Part shown: piece after piece, positions 32,987 to 41,069 of the stretch
Layout of the letters: each line of letters begins with the position of its first letter
How positions within the stretch are numbered: position 1 is the first letter of the stretch
Assembly (NCBI RefSeq): GCF_002157355.1
Contig: NZ_LYMK01000029.1
Span: forward strand, 25,027-89,026
From: Variovorax sp. JS1663
GTDB lineage: Bacteria > Pseudomonadota > Gammaproteobacteria > Burkholderiales > Burkholderiaceae_C
Length of the DNA: 64,000 nucleotides
Direction of reading: 5' to 3'
Notes under the pieces: generated by a model
The model's database searches: none
What the model was told of the DNA's origin: nothing
What the model saw: the letters and a program-made list of their open reading frames with translations, nothing else
Translations under genes and position numbers: made by a program

Positions 32987-33715
32987 TCAGGCGGCCGGCT
33001 GGGCCTCGCCGGGACCGGGCTGCTGGGCCTGCTGCTCCTCGGCCAGCTTGCTCCACTTGTAGCGGATGCGCTGCACGGCGGCCTTGTACAGCGCCTCGAT
33101 CGGCTTGGACCCGTCGAGCGTCATGCCCAGGTCCTGCAGCAACCCGTCGTGCACGCCGAAGGCCCAACCGTGGATGGCGACGGACTGGCCGCGGCTCCAG
33201 GCATCTTCCATGACGGTGCTGACCGCCACGTTGATCACCTGCTCGGTCACGTTGAGCTCGCACAGCGCATTGGCGCGCAGCGCCTCGGGCAGGGAGTTGA
33301 GCAGCACGCGGTGACGGTCGCGCACGTCCTGGATGTGGCGGATCCAGTTGTCGGCCAGGCCGATGCGCGCGCCTTCCAGCGCGGCCTGGACGCCCCCGCA
33401 GCCATAGTGCCCCACCACCATGATGTGCCGGACCTTGAGGCGCTCGACCGCGAACTGGATGGCCGACAGCGCGTTGAGGTCGGAGTGCACCACGATGTTG
33501 GCCACGTTGCGGTGGACAAACACCTCGCCCGGCTCCAGACCTGTGATCTGGTTGGCCGGCACGCGGCTGTCGGAGCAGCCGATCCACATGTACTTGGGCG
33601 TCTGCTGCTTCACCAGGCTGGTGAAGAAGCCGGGACGGTCGCGCTCCATGCGTGAGGACCAGGAGCGGTTGTGGGCGAAGAGGTCCTCGAGGTTGTCGGG
33701 CGTGTCGTTGTCCAT
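32987..33715 (-). CDS. can: Beta-carbonic anhydrase
   Basis: Zinc enzyme for CO2/bicarbonate interconversion, 242 residues. Zinc ligands are Cys47 (in IGCSDSRVPANQ), His103 and Cys106 (in VGHYGCGG); the Asp49-Arg51 dyad is present. It would supply bicarbonate, the co-substrate of the biotin-dependent carboxylase in the leucine pathway. It is co-directional with merR (40-base gap) and aceK (9-base gap). The C-terminal tail is rich in Gln and Pro (EEQQAQQPGPGEAQPAA), probably disordered. Confidence 0.95.
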   Translation of the reverse strand: MDNDTPDNLEDLFAHNRSWSSRMERDRPGFFTSLVKQQTPKYMWIGCSDSRVPANQITGLEPGEVFVHRNVANIVVHSDLNALSAIQFAVERLKVRHIMVVGHYGCGGVQAALEGARIGLADNWIRHIQDVRDRHRVLLNSLPEALRANALCELNVTEQVINVAVSTVMEDAWSRGQSVAIHGWAFGVHDGLLQDLGMTLDGSKPIEALYKAAVQRIRYKWSKLAEEQQAQQPGPGEAQPAA

Positions 33716-33755
33716 GGTCTTCTTGCGGTTGGGTTGGGGGATGGTGAAGGGGTTG

Positions 33756-34151
33756 TCAGCGGTTCTTCGGCCGGGTCGCCCGCGCGAGCGCCGTCCGGGC
33801 CTGTCTTTCCTGGGCGCGCACCTCGGCGAGATTGGCCTGCAGCACCTCGAGCTGGGCCTCGAGCTGAGCCCGGTGGCCGCCCAGCACGCCGAGGAAGCGC
33901 TCCAGCTGGGCCACCGTGTCGCGCGGGCTGTCGTACATGTCGAGGATGTCCTTGACCTCGTTGAGCTTGAGGCCCAGCCGCTTGGCGCGCAGCGTGAGCG
34001 TCAGCCGCGTGCGGTCGCGCGCGCTGTAGACGCGCTGCTGGCCGGCGCGCGCGGGCGCAAGCAGGCCCACGTCCTCGTAGAAGCGGATGGCCCGGGTGGT
34101 GAGGTCGAACTCGCGGGCGAGCTCGCCGATGGTGAAGGTCTGCGTGGACAT
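33756..34151 (-). CDS. MerR-family regulator, LiuR-like
   Basis: A 131-residue regulator with an N-terminal winged helix (FTIGELAREFDLTTRAIRFY, then AGQQRVYSARDRTRL) and a C-terminal coiled coil (ERFLGVLGGHRAQLEAQLEVLQ). It has no metal-binding cysteines. The sequence pattern is that of LiuR, which controls branched-chain amino acid and fatty acid use in proteobacteria. Start placed at ATG 34151. A near-perfect palindrome lies about 70 bases upstream, in the gap to the divergent metallo-hydrolase gene. Its proximity to can, aceK and thiolase supports a role in acyl-CoA metabolism. Confidence 0.88.
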   Translation of the reverse strand: MSTQTFTIGELAREFDLTTRAIRFYEDVGLLAPARAGQQRVYSARDRTRLTLTLRAKRLGLKLNEVKDILDMYDSPRDTVAQLERFLGVLGGHRAQLEAQLEVLQANLAEVRAQERQARTALARATRPKNR

Positions 34152-34222
34152 GAATCGGGTCGGCCATCCCGGCGGCGACAGCGGATTCTGCCGCTGCTGC
34201 CTACAATGATGGGTCTTCCCCA

Positions 34223-34242
34223 TGACGTTTACGTTAACGTCA
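34223..34242. promoter_or_regulatory. Palindromic operator for the LiuR-like MerR regulator
   Basis: TGACGTTTACGTTAACGTCA reads the same on both strands at 18 of 20 positions. It lies between merR (start 34151, minus) and the metallo-hydrolase gene (start 34250, plus), ending 7 bases before the latter's ATG. LiuR-type proteins are known to bind ACGT-rich palindromes of similar look (from memory of the family). The plus-strand start has no Shine-Dalgarno between operator and ATG. Confidence 0.7.
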
Positions 34243-34249
34243 ATCGTAC

Positions 34250-35311
34250 ATGAACCTCCTCGAACGCGAACTCCATTACCCCCACGGCGACCTTCTCCCG
34301 GCTCCGGGCAGCAGTTTCGAGGTTCTGCCGGGCGTACGGTGGCTGCGCATGGCGCTGCCCTTCGCGCTGGACCACATCAACCTCTGGCTGCTGCGCGACG
34401 AGATCGACGGCGTGGAGGGCTGGTCGGTGGTCGACTGCTGCATCGCGCACGACGCATCGCGCGCGCAATGGGAACAGATCTTCGAGAACGAGTTGCAGGG
34501 CCTGCCCATCCTGCGGGTGATCGTGACCCACATGCATCCGGACCACATCGGCCTGGCCGACTGGCTGTGCCGGCGCTGGAACGCCCCGCTGTGGATCAGC
34601 AGCACCGACTACCACGTTGCGCGCGTGCTCACCTCCAGTGGCGACACGCTGGCCGGCGGCGACGCGGCGGCGGACTTCTTCGCCTCGCATGGCATGACCG
34701 ACCCCGAGGCGCTGAACGTGATCCGCGGACGCACCGGCTACTACGCCAACATGGTGCCCTCGGTGCCCGCTGCCTACGTGCGAATGATGGACGGCGACAC
34801 CGTGCGCATCGGCGGGCGTGACTGGCGCTGCATCAGCGGTTACGGCCATGCGCCGGAGCACATCTCGCTGTACTGCGAGGCGCTGCATGCCCTGCTCGGC
34901 GGCGACATGATGCTGCCGCGCATCTCCAGCAACGTCAGCGTGCATGCAGGCGAGCCGGAGGCCGACCCGCTGCGGCTGTTCCTCGACAGCATCGACCGCT
35001 TCAATGCGCTGCCGGCCGACACGCTGGGCTTGCCCTCGCACGGCAAGCCTTTCACCGGGATCCACCAGCGCGTGAAGCAGCTGCGGGACCATCATCGCGA
35101 CCGCCTGGCGGAACTGCAGGAAGCCTGCACCACGCGGCCGCTGTCCGCGGCCGAGGCCCTGCCCATCCTCTTCAAGCGCGCGCTCGACGTGCACCAGACC
35201 ACCTTCGCCATGGGCGAGACGGTGGCCCACCTGCACACGCTGTACTTCCGGGGGCTGCTGCAGCGCCGCCGGGGCGAGGACGGGATCTGGCGTTTCGGCG
35301 CTTCTGCATGA
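34250..35311 (+). CDS. Metallo-beta-lactamase-fold hydrolase
   Basis: A 353-residue MBL-fold protein with a binuclear metal site: THMHPDHIG near residues 88-96 (HxHxDH), a later His in YGHAPEHIS, Asp in LLGGDMML and His in GLPSHGKPF. The C-terminal 100 residues form a helical domain resembling a winged helix (AEALPILFKRALDVHQTTFAMGETVAHL), as in glyoxalase II-like and LACTB2-type proteins. Likely substrate is a thioester or lactone, perhaps an acyl-CoA derivative given the LiuR-like operator. No Shine-Dalgarno precedes the ATG. The stop overlaps the next start as ATGA. Confidence 0.88.
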   Translation: MNLLERELHYPHGDLLPAPGSSFEVLPGVRWLRMALPFALDHINLWLLRDEIDGVEGWSVVDCCIAHDASRAQWEQIFENELQGLPILRVIVTHMHPDHIGLADWLCRRWNAPLWISSTDYHVARVLTSSGDTLAGGDAAADFFASHGMTDPEALNVIRGRTGYYANMVPSVPAAYVRMMDGDTVRIGGRDWRCISGYGHAPEHISLYCEALHALLGGDMMLPRISSNVSVHAGEPEADPLRLFLDSIDRFNALPADTLGLPSHGKPFTGIHQRVKQLRDHHRDRLAELQEACTTRPLSAAEALPILFKRALDVHQTTFAMGETVAHLHTLYFRGLLQRRRGEDGIWRFGASA

Positions 35312-36633
35312 ACAGCCTCGAGCAGTTGCAGGCCGGGGCGCTCGCAGGCGCCCGGCGGCTGACGCTGCGCTGCGGTCTCACCGAGTTCCCGCGAGAGCTC
35401 TTCGATCTGGCCGACACCCTGGAGGTGTTGGACCTGTCCGGCAATGCGCTGTCGGCGTTGCCGGAGGACCTGAACCACCTTCACCGGCTGAAGGTGCTGT
35501 TCTGCTCCGACAACCGCTTCACCGAGCTGCCCGCCGCGCTCGGGCACTGCATCCGGCTCGAGATGGCGGGCTTCAAGGCCAACCGCATCCGGACGGTGCC
35601 GGCCGAGGCGCTGCCGCCTGCGCTGCGCTGGCTGATCCTGACCGACAACGAGGTCGAGGCGCTGCCCGCCGAGATCGGCCGCTGCGCACGACTGCAGAAG
35701 CTGATGCTGGCCGGCAACCAGCTGCGGACCCTGCCGGTCGAGCTGGCTGCCTGCCGGGGCCTCGAACTGCTGCGGATCTCGGCCAACCGCCTCGAGGCCC
35801 TGCCCGGCTGGCTGCCCGCCATGCCCCGGCTGGCCTGGCTGGCCTTCGCGGGCAACCCCTTCGACGACCGCGCCGAGGCCGCCGCGGTGGAAGCGGCAGC
35901 CATCCCGGCGGTCCGCTGGCAGTGCCTGGCGCTGCGCGAGCGGCTGGGCGAAGGCGCCTCCGGCGTGATCCACCGGGCGGACTGGGCGCAGGACGACGGC
36001 AGCCTGCGGCCGGTCGCCGTGAAGCTGTTCAAGGGCGCCGTCACCAGCGACGGCTGGCCGCACAGCGAGATGGCGGCCTGCATGGCCGCCGGCGCGCATC
36101 CGGGCCTGATCGCCGTCGAGGGCCGCATCCAGGACCATCCCGACGGAACGCCAGGCTTGGTGATGGCCCTGGTGGACCCGCGCTTCGGCAACCTGGCCGG
36201 ACCGCCCAGCCTGGAATCCTGCACCCGCGACGTCTACGCCGAGGAGGCCCGCTGGCCGCTCGCGGCCGCGCTTCGACTGGCGCACGGCGTCGCCTCGGCG
36301 GCCGCGCAGCTGCATGAGCACGGCATCCTGCATGGCGACCTCTATGCGCACAACATCCTGTGGGACGGCGAGGGTGCGGGGCGCCTGGGCGATTTCGGCG
36401 CCGCCTCCTTCCTGCCGCCGGATGACCCGGACGCCGCCTTCGCCCTGCAACGTGTCGAGGCGCGCGCCTTCGGGCTGCTGCTCGGGGAACTGCTGGCGCG
36501 CAGCCGGCCCGAGGACGAAGCCGACCGGCAGCGGCTGACACGGTTGACCGATCTGCAGGCGCGTTGCACCCAAGCCGAGGCCCATGCGCGCCCACGGTTG
36601 GCCGAGATCGCCGCGGCCCTCGCCGCCGCCTGA
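35308..36633 (+). CDS. Leucine-rich-repeat protein kinase
   Basis: A 441-residue fusion. Residues about 15-187 hold seven to eight 23-residue leucine-rich repeats (LxxLxLxxNxLxxLPxxL), as in LEVLDLSGNALSALP and LQKLMLAGNQLRTLP. Residues 210-440 form a eukaryote-like protein kinase: glycine loop GEGASG (214-219), VAVK with Lys239, Glu254 for the salt bridge, catalytic loop HGDLYAHN (Asp344, His-Gly-Asp rather than His-Arg-Asp) and DFG at 362-364. All catalytic residues remain, so it is probably active. There is no membrane segment, so it is cytosolic. Its start overlaps the hydrolase stop as ATGA. Confidence 0.92.
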   Translation: MNSLEQLQAGALAGARRLTLRCGLTEFPRELFDLADTLEVLDLSGNALSALPEDLNHLHRLKVLFCSDNRFTELPAALGHCIRLEMAGFKANRIRTVPAEALPPALRWLILTDNEVEALPAEIGRCARLQKLMLAGNQLRTLPVELAACRGLELLRISANRLEALPGWLPAMPRLAWLAFAGNPFDDRAEAAAVEAAAIPAVRWQCLALRERLGEGASGVIHRADWAQDDGSLRPVAVKLFKGAVTSDGWPHSEMAACMAAGAHPGLIAVEGRIQDHPDGTPGLVMALVDPRFGNLAGPPSLESCTRDVYAEEARWPLAAALRLAHGVASAAAQLHEHGILHGDLYAHNILWDGEGAGRLGDFGAASFLPPDDPDAAFALQRVEARAFGLLLGELLARSRPEDEADRQRLTRLTDLQARCTQAEAHARPRLAEIAAALAAA

Positions 36634-36638
36634 GGCCC

Positions 36639-37538
36639 ATGCCCATGCCCGCCGCGCCGCTGCCCACCCGCGACGGCGTCGGTCCGAGCCGGGTCGCCCT
36701 GCCGCCCGGCCCCTGGCCCACCATCGCGGACTTCCTGGCGCAGCGCTTCACCGCCATCTCGCGCGACACCTGGGAGGCGCGCATGCGCGCGGGCGAGGTT
36801 GTGGATGGGCAAGGCGTACCCGTCACGCCGGAACGCCCCTACCAGCCGCGGCTGCATATCTATTACTACCGTTCGCTCGAGCAGGAGCGCCCCGTGCCCT
36901 TCGAGGAGCAGGTGCTGTTTCGCGACGCGCACCTGCTCGCGGTGGACAAGCCCCATTTCCTGACCGTCGCGCCGGTGGGCAAGTACGTGCAGCAGAGCCT
37001 GCTGGTGCGGCTGCAGCGCCGGCTGGGCATGGACCAGCTCGCACCGCTGCATCGCATCGACCGCGAAACCGCCGGCGTGGTGCTGTTCTCGGTGCAGCCG
37101 GCCACGCGGCATGCCTACCACGCCCTGTTCGCCGACCGCGCGGTCGACAAGCAGTACGAGGCCATCGTGCCCTGGGACGGCACCGCCGTGCTGCCGCCGA
37201 TGCGCCACAGCCGTCTGGTGGACGACACGCATTTCATGCGCATGCGCGAGGCCGACGGCGAGCCCAATGCCGAGACGCGCTTCGAGCTGCTGGAGGTCCG
37301 CGACGGCTGGGCGCGGCTGCGCCTGTCGCCACGGACCGGCCGCCGGCACCAGCTGCGCGTGCACTGCGCCGCACTGGGGCTGCCGATCCGCAACGACACC
37401 CTGTACCCGACGCTGCTGCCCGAGGGCGCGGACGACTTCGACCGGCCCCTGCAGTTGCTGGCGAAGTCGCTGGCCTTCCGCGACCCGATCGACGGGCAGC
37501 CCCGAGAATTCACCAGCACCAGGTCCCTCTTTTTCTGA
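36639..37538 (+). CDS. RluA-family RNA pseudouridine synthase
   Basis: A 299-residue pseudouridine synthase. An S4-like N-terminal segment (FLAQRFTAISRDTWEARMRAGEV) is followed by the catalytic core with HRIDRETAGVVLF, whose Asp is the nucleophile, and later RTGRRHQLRVH. The modified RNA site cannot be deduced. The ATG at 36639 starts five bases after the kinase stop; a second ATG six bases on is possible. Despite unrelated function it lies in the middle of a tight regulatory series. Confidence 0.9.
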   Translation: MPMPAAPLPTRDGVGPSRVALPPGPWPTIADFLAQRFTAISRDTWEARMRAGEVVDGQGVPVTPERPYQPRLHIYYYRSLEQERPVPFEEQVLFRDAHLLAVDKPHFLTVAPVGKYVQQSLLVRLQRRLGMDQLAPLHRIDRETAGVVLFSVQPATRHAYHALFADRAVDKQYEAIVPWDGTAVLPPMRHSRLVDDTHFMRMREADGEPNAETRFELLEVRDGWARLRLSPRTGRRHQLRVHCAALGLPIRNDTLYPTLLPEGADDFDRPLQLLAKSLAFRDPIDGQPREFTSTRSLFF

Positions 37539-37591
37539 GGGAAACCACGCTCCGACCAAAGTCGAAGCCCATTCAATCCGGACCCGATCTG

Positions 37592-38248
37592 ATGAATACT
37601 TGGACTCCGATGAACGTACTGATGATCGACGATCACGTGATGTTCCTGCAGGGCATGAAGAACCTGCTGAGCGTCCTGGTGCCCGAGCTGCGCGTGGAGA
37701 CCGCAGGCGACATGAGCAATGCCGTCAAGCTGGTGGAGCTGGCCGAGTTCGATCTGGTGCTGCTGGACTGGCACCTGGCCGACTGCAACGGCGAGGAGTC
37801 GATCCGCCGGCTGCGCGACGCCGGCTGCCTGGCCCGCATCGTGGTGCTCTCGGGCGACACGAACGCCACCATGATCCGCAACACGGTGGACCTGGGCGCC
37901 GCCGGCTTCATCCCCAAGAAGTACAGCTCGGAAATGATGGTCGCGGCACTGGAACAGGTGCTGGCCGGGCGCATCTTCCTGCCGCTGGAAACCCTGAACG
38001 CGCCGCCGCCGCCACCGGCCGAGGATCGCCCCGCCAACGACCCCCGGCTGACCGGCCTCACGGCCCGGCAGATGGACGTCTACCGCGCAGCCGCGCGCGG
38101 CCTGCCCAACAAGCTGATCGCGCGCCAACTCAACATTGCCGAGTCCACCGTCAAGGCGCACCTCACGGCGGTCTACACGGCCCTGGGCGTGCGCAACCGG
38201 ACCGAGGCCGCCTACCAGGCCTCGCGCGAGGGCGTGCGCATTGACTGA
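37592..38248 (+). CDS. NarL/LuxR-family response regulator
   Basis: A 218-residue two-component regulator. The receiver domain (residues 7-125) has acidic residues Asp13-Asp14, the phosphorylation site Asp59 in LVLLDWHL, Thr/Ser at SGDT and Lys109 in FIPKKY. After a proline-rich linker (APPPPPAE) the helix-turn-helix spans 152-210 (LTARQMDVYRAAARGLPNKLIA, STVKAHLTAVYTALGV). ATG 37592 was chosen; ATG 37610 would remove six residues. The hybrid kinase gene begins inside its last codons, so the two form a pair. Confidence 0.92.
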   Translation: MNTWTPMNVLMIDDHVMFLQGMKNLLSVLVPELRVETAGDMSNAVKLVELAEFDLVLLDWHLADCNGEESIRRLRDAGCLARIVVLSGDTNATMIRNTVDLGAAGFIPKKYSSEMMVAALEQVLAGRIFLPLETLNAPPPPPAEDRPANDPRLTGLTARQMDVYRAAARGLPNKLIARQLNIAESTVKAHLTAVYTALGVRNRTEAAYQASREGVRID

Positions 38249-40061
38249 TGCCGCCGCCTCCGCGCCGGTGCCGCTGACCGGCACGTCGCGCGAGGCGCGG
38301 GTCGAGCGGCGCGTCCTCGAGCGCCGGCTGGCGCTGATCCTGCAGTACTCGCGGCGCCTGCCGCTCAACTATCTGGGCTACATCCTGGTGGCGGTCATCG
38401 TCCACCGCCAGGGCGTGCAGTTCTGGCCCTGGGTCTGGCTGGCGCTGACCGGCGCGGTCATGGTGTATCGCTGGCGCCTGGGCCTGGCGGTGGAGCAGAC
38501 GGACCCCGAGACGCAGCTGCAGTACCTGCCCAGACTCCTGCGCGGCTTCGACTTCAACGGCGTCTCGACCGCCGCCATCGTCCCCTTCGTCTTCTACGCG
38601 CCCGGCAACTTCGCGCCGCTGGCGGTCGCCGCCGTGCTGATGGCCGGCTGCACCATCGGCGCCGCCTCGGTCGCGGGCTCGCAGCGCGCCTTCGTCGGCT
38701 TCTGCACCCTCACCTTCTGCTTCCTGGCCGCCGGCTGGGCCTGGCGCGGCGGCGCGGTGGGCTACATGTTCGCGGCCGGCATCGGGCTGGTCTATTTCAT
38801 GCTGCTGGCCACCGTCAAGGACCAGGGGCAGATGCTGCACAAGCTGATGAGCGTGGTCGACGACAACGCGGTGCTGTCGGAGGTCGTGCGCCAGGAGCGC
38901 GACCGCGCCACCGCCGCCAGCGAGGCCAAGACCCGCTTCTTCGCGGCCGCCAGCCACGACCTGCGCCAGCCGCTGCACGCGCTGTCGATCAACGCCACCA
39001 CGCTGGACATCCTCGCGCGGCGCTCGCCCGATCCGCTGCTCAAGGAGGTCAGCCGCGGCATCGGCAGCGCGCTGCGCCAGAGCAGCGGCCTGCTCGACGG
39101 CCTGCTGGACATCTCTCGCCTGGACGCCCACACCATCGAGGCCAAGTTCTCGCCGCACGACATCGGCGCGGTGCTGCGCGCCTCGCGGGACGAATACGCA
39201 GCCCTGGCGGGCCAGCAAGGCCTGTTCCTCAAAGTGGTGGCACCGGAAACGCCGCTGTGGGGCCTGACGGACGCCGACCAGTTGATCCGCATCGTCGGCA
39301 ATCTGGTGAACAACGCGATCAAGTTCACTGCACGCGGAGGCGTGACGCTGTCGGCCGAGGCGGGGGCCGACGGGCGCGTGCTGGTGCGGGTGAGCGACAC
39401 CGGCCCCGGCATCCCGGAGCAGGAACGCGAGCGGGTGTTCGAGGAGTTCTACCAGATCGGCAACCCGTCGCGCGACCGCAGCCAGGGCCTGGGACTCGGC
39501 CTGGCGATCGTGCGGCGCACCGCCGAGCTGCTGAAGATCGAGATCGGGCTGGAGAGCGAGTCCGGGCAGGGCACCACCTTCACCCTGCACATCCCGCCCG
39601 CGGTGCCGCTGGACGTTCGCCGCCCGGAGGCCGCCAACGTCGTGGCGCGCTCCTTCGACGGCACGCGGCTGGCCGTGCTGCTGGTGGACGACGAGGCCGA
39701 GGTGCTGTCCGCGATGTGCACCTACCTGCACGAGCTGGGCTGGTCGGTCCGCGGCGTGGCCACCGGCAACCAGGCCGAGCATGCGCTGGCCGAAGGGTTC
39801 AAGCCCGACGTGATGGCGGTGGACTACCGCCTGCGCGAGGAGACCGGCCTGGAGGTGATCGAGCGCATCCGCCGGCACCGGCCCGAGCTGCCGGCCGTGA
39901 TCGTGACGGGCGAGACCGCGCCCACGCGCTTCCGCGAATTCTCGACGGTGGCGGCGCGCGTCCTGCACAAGCCGCTGGACGGCGACCGGCTCGCGCGCAC
40001 CCTGCAGGAGGTGGTGCTGGCGCTGGACGAGGACATGCGGCAAGCTGTGGCGCCTAAGTGA
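38241..40061 (+). CDS. Hybrid sensor histidine kinase with C-terminal receiver
   Basis: A 606-residue membrane kinase. Five or six hydrophobic segments lie in residues 40-192. A helical linker leads to the HisKA domain, with His239 in FFAAASHDLRQPLH. The ATPase domain shows Asn357 in NLVNNAIKF, DTGPGIP and GLGLGLAIV. Residues 475-595 are a receiver with Asp484, phospho-acceptor Asp528 (MAVDYR) and Lys577. The start is TTG at 38241, eight bases inside the regulator gene with GAGGGCG upstream; no in-frame ATG is available at a sensible position. No periplasmic sensor domain is evident. Confidence 0.9.
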   Translation: MTDAAASAPVPLTGTSREARVERRVLERRLALILQYSRRLPLNYLGYILVAVIVHRQGVQFWPWVWLALTGAVMVYRWRLGLAVEQTDPETQLQYLPRLLRGFDFNGVSTAAIVPFVFYAPGNFAPLAVAAVLMAGCTIGAASVAGSQRAFVGFCTLTFCFLAAGWAWRGGAVGYMFAAGIGLVYFMLLATVKDQGQMLHKLMSVVDDNAVLSEVVRQERDRATAASEAKTRFFAAASHDLRQPLHALSINATTLDILARRSPDPLLKEVSRGIGSALRQSSGLLDGLLDISRLDAHTIEAKFSPHDIGAVLRASRDEYAALAGQQGLFLKVVAPETPLWGLTDADQLIRIVGNLVNNAIKFTARGGVTLSAEAGADGRVLVRVSDTGPGIPEQERERVFEEFYQIGNPSRDRSQGLGLGLAIVRRTAELLKIEIGLESESGQGTTFTLHIPPAVPLDVRRPEAANVVARSFDGTRLAVLLVDDEAEVLSAMCTYLHELGWSVRGVATGNQAEHALAEGFKPDVMAVDYRLREETGLEVIERIRRHRPELPAVIVTGETAPTRFREFSTVAARVLHKPLDGDRLARTLQEVVLALDEDMRQAVAPK

Positions 40062-40159
40062 CGCCCGGCGCCTCGCGCGCGCACTAAGCTTGTCTCCATC
40101 TCAGTTGCTCCACCGTGCTGCGCACGACCCGCGACCCATGAAGCGATGCGGGTCGGTCG

Positions 40160-40255
40160 GGGAACACCGCGGAACCGGCTTTGCCGGGCCGCTGGTGTTG
40201 CCCCCGGCGAGGGGGTTGGCGGACCACACGAAGTGGGGGAGCCTGGGGGAGAGCT
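40160..40255 (+). repeat. Hairpin-rich dispersed repeat, copy B
   Basis: Begins GGGAACACCGCGGAACCGGC and ends CTGGGGGAGAGCT. It is the most regular copy, with the stem CACCGCGGAACCGGC-ttt-GCCGGGCCGCTGGTG at 40164-40196 and CCCCC-ggcga-GGGGG just after. It lies in the 215-base gap between the hybrid kinase gene and the SDR gene, ending 21 bases before the SDR start and just before its RBS. The rest of that gap shows nothing recognised. Confidence 0.85.
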
Positions 40256-40276
40256 TCATTTCAGGAGACACAGCGC

Positions 40277-41047
40277 ATGGACACCACCCGACTCTTCTCG
40301 CTCGAGGGCCGCAGCGCCCTCATCACCGGCGGCTCGCGCGGCATCGGCCGCATGATCGCCGAGGGCTTTCTCGCCCAAGGCGCCCGCGTCTACATCTCGG
40401 CGCGCAAGGCCGAGGCCTGCGACCAGACGGCCCAGGAGCTTTCGGCCTTCGGCCACTGCGTCTCCCTGCCGGCGGACGTGTCCACCCTCGAGGGCGCCAA
40501 GGCGCTGGTCGCGGCCTACGCGAAGCACGAGAGCACGCTGGACATCCTGGTCAACAACGCCGGCGCCGCCTGGGGCGCACCCTACGACGAGTTCCCGGAG
40601 AGCGGCTGGGACAAGGTGGTGGACCTCAACCTCAAGACCCCCTTCTTCCTGACCCAGGCGCTGACGCCGATGCTCAAGCGGGCGGCCACCGATCACCTGG
40701 CGAAGGTGATCAACATCGCCTCGATCGACGGCATCTCGGTCAATCCGCAGGAGACCTACTCCTACGCCGCGAGCAAGGCCGGGCTGATCCAGCTCACGCG
40801 GCGGATGGCGCTGCGGCTCGCCCGGGAGCGCATCGTGGTCAGCGCGATCGCGCCGGGCGCCTTCGCCTCGAACATGAACAAGGATGCGCGCGACCACGGT
40901 GAAGAGATCAAGGGCCGCATCCCGGCCGGACGCATCGGCGAACCGGAGGACATGGCGGCGGCGGCGATCTACCTGGCCTCGCGGGCCGGCGACTACGTGA
41001 TGGGCTCGACGCTGGTGGTCGACGGCGGCGTCACGCACGCCCGCTAG
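40277..41047 (+). CDS. SDR-family oxidoreductase
   Basis: A 256-residue short-chain dehydrogenase/reductase. NAD(P)-binding TGGSRGIG is at residues 17-24, LVNNAGA forms the core, and the catalytic Ser-Tyr-Lys set is in INIASIDG and YSYAASKAG. The C-terminus GSTLVVDGG is standard. Arg21 and Arg43 suggest NADPH preference. GGAGA precedes the ATG. Substrate is open: RhlG-like or 3-oxoacyl-type reductases look alike. It is separated from the kinase operon by a repeat. Confidence 0.92.
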   Translation: MDTTRLFSLEGRSALITGGSRGIGRMIAEGFLAQGARVYISARKAEACDQTAQELSAFGHCVSLPADVSTLEGAKALVAAYAKHESTLDILVNNAGAAWGAPYDEFPESGWDKVVDLNLKTPFFLTQALTPMLKRAATDHLAKVINIASIDGISVNPQETYSYAASKAGLIQLTRRMALRLARERIVVSAIAPGAFASNMNKDARDHGEEIKGRIPAGRIGEPEDMAAAAIYLASRAGDYVMGSTLVVDGGVTHAR

Positions 41048-41069
41048 GCTAGCCGGCGGCGGCCGGGAC

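Noticed and set aside
34202..34207. TACAAT as a -10 box for the metallo-hydrolase gene
   Set aside because: No acceptable -35 hexamer occurs 16-18 bases upstream, so it was not listed as a promoter.
35308..36633. Recently acquired eukaryotic gene or anti-phage defence kinase
   Set aside because: Base and codon use equal those of its neighbours, and no defence genes, integrases or tRNA-borne attachment sites lie around it.
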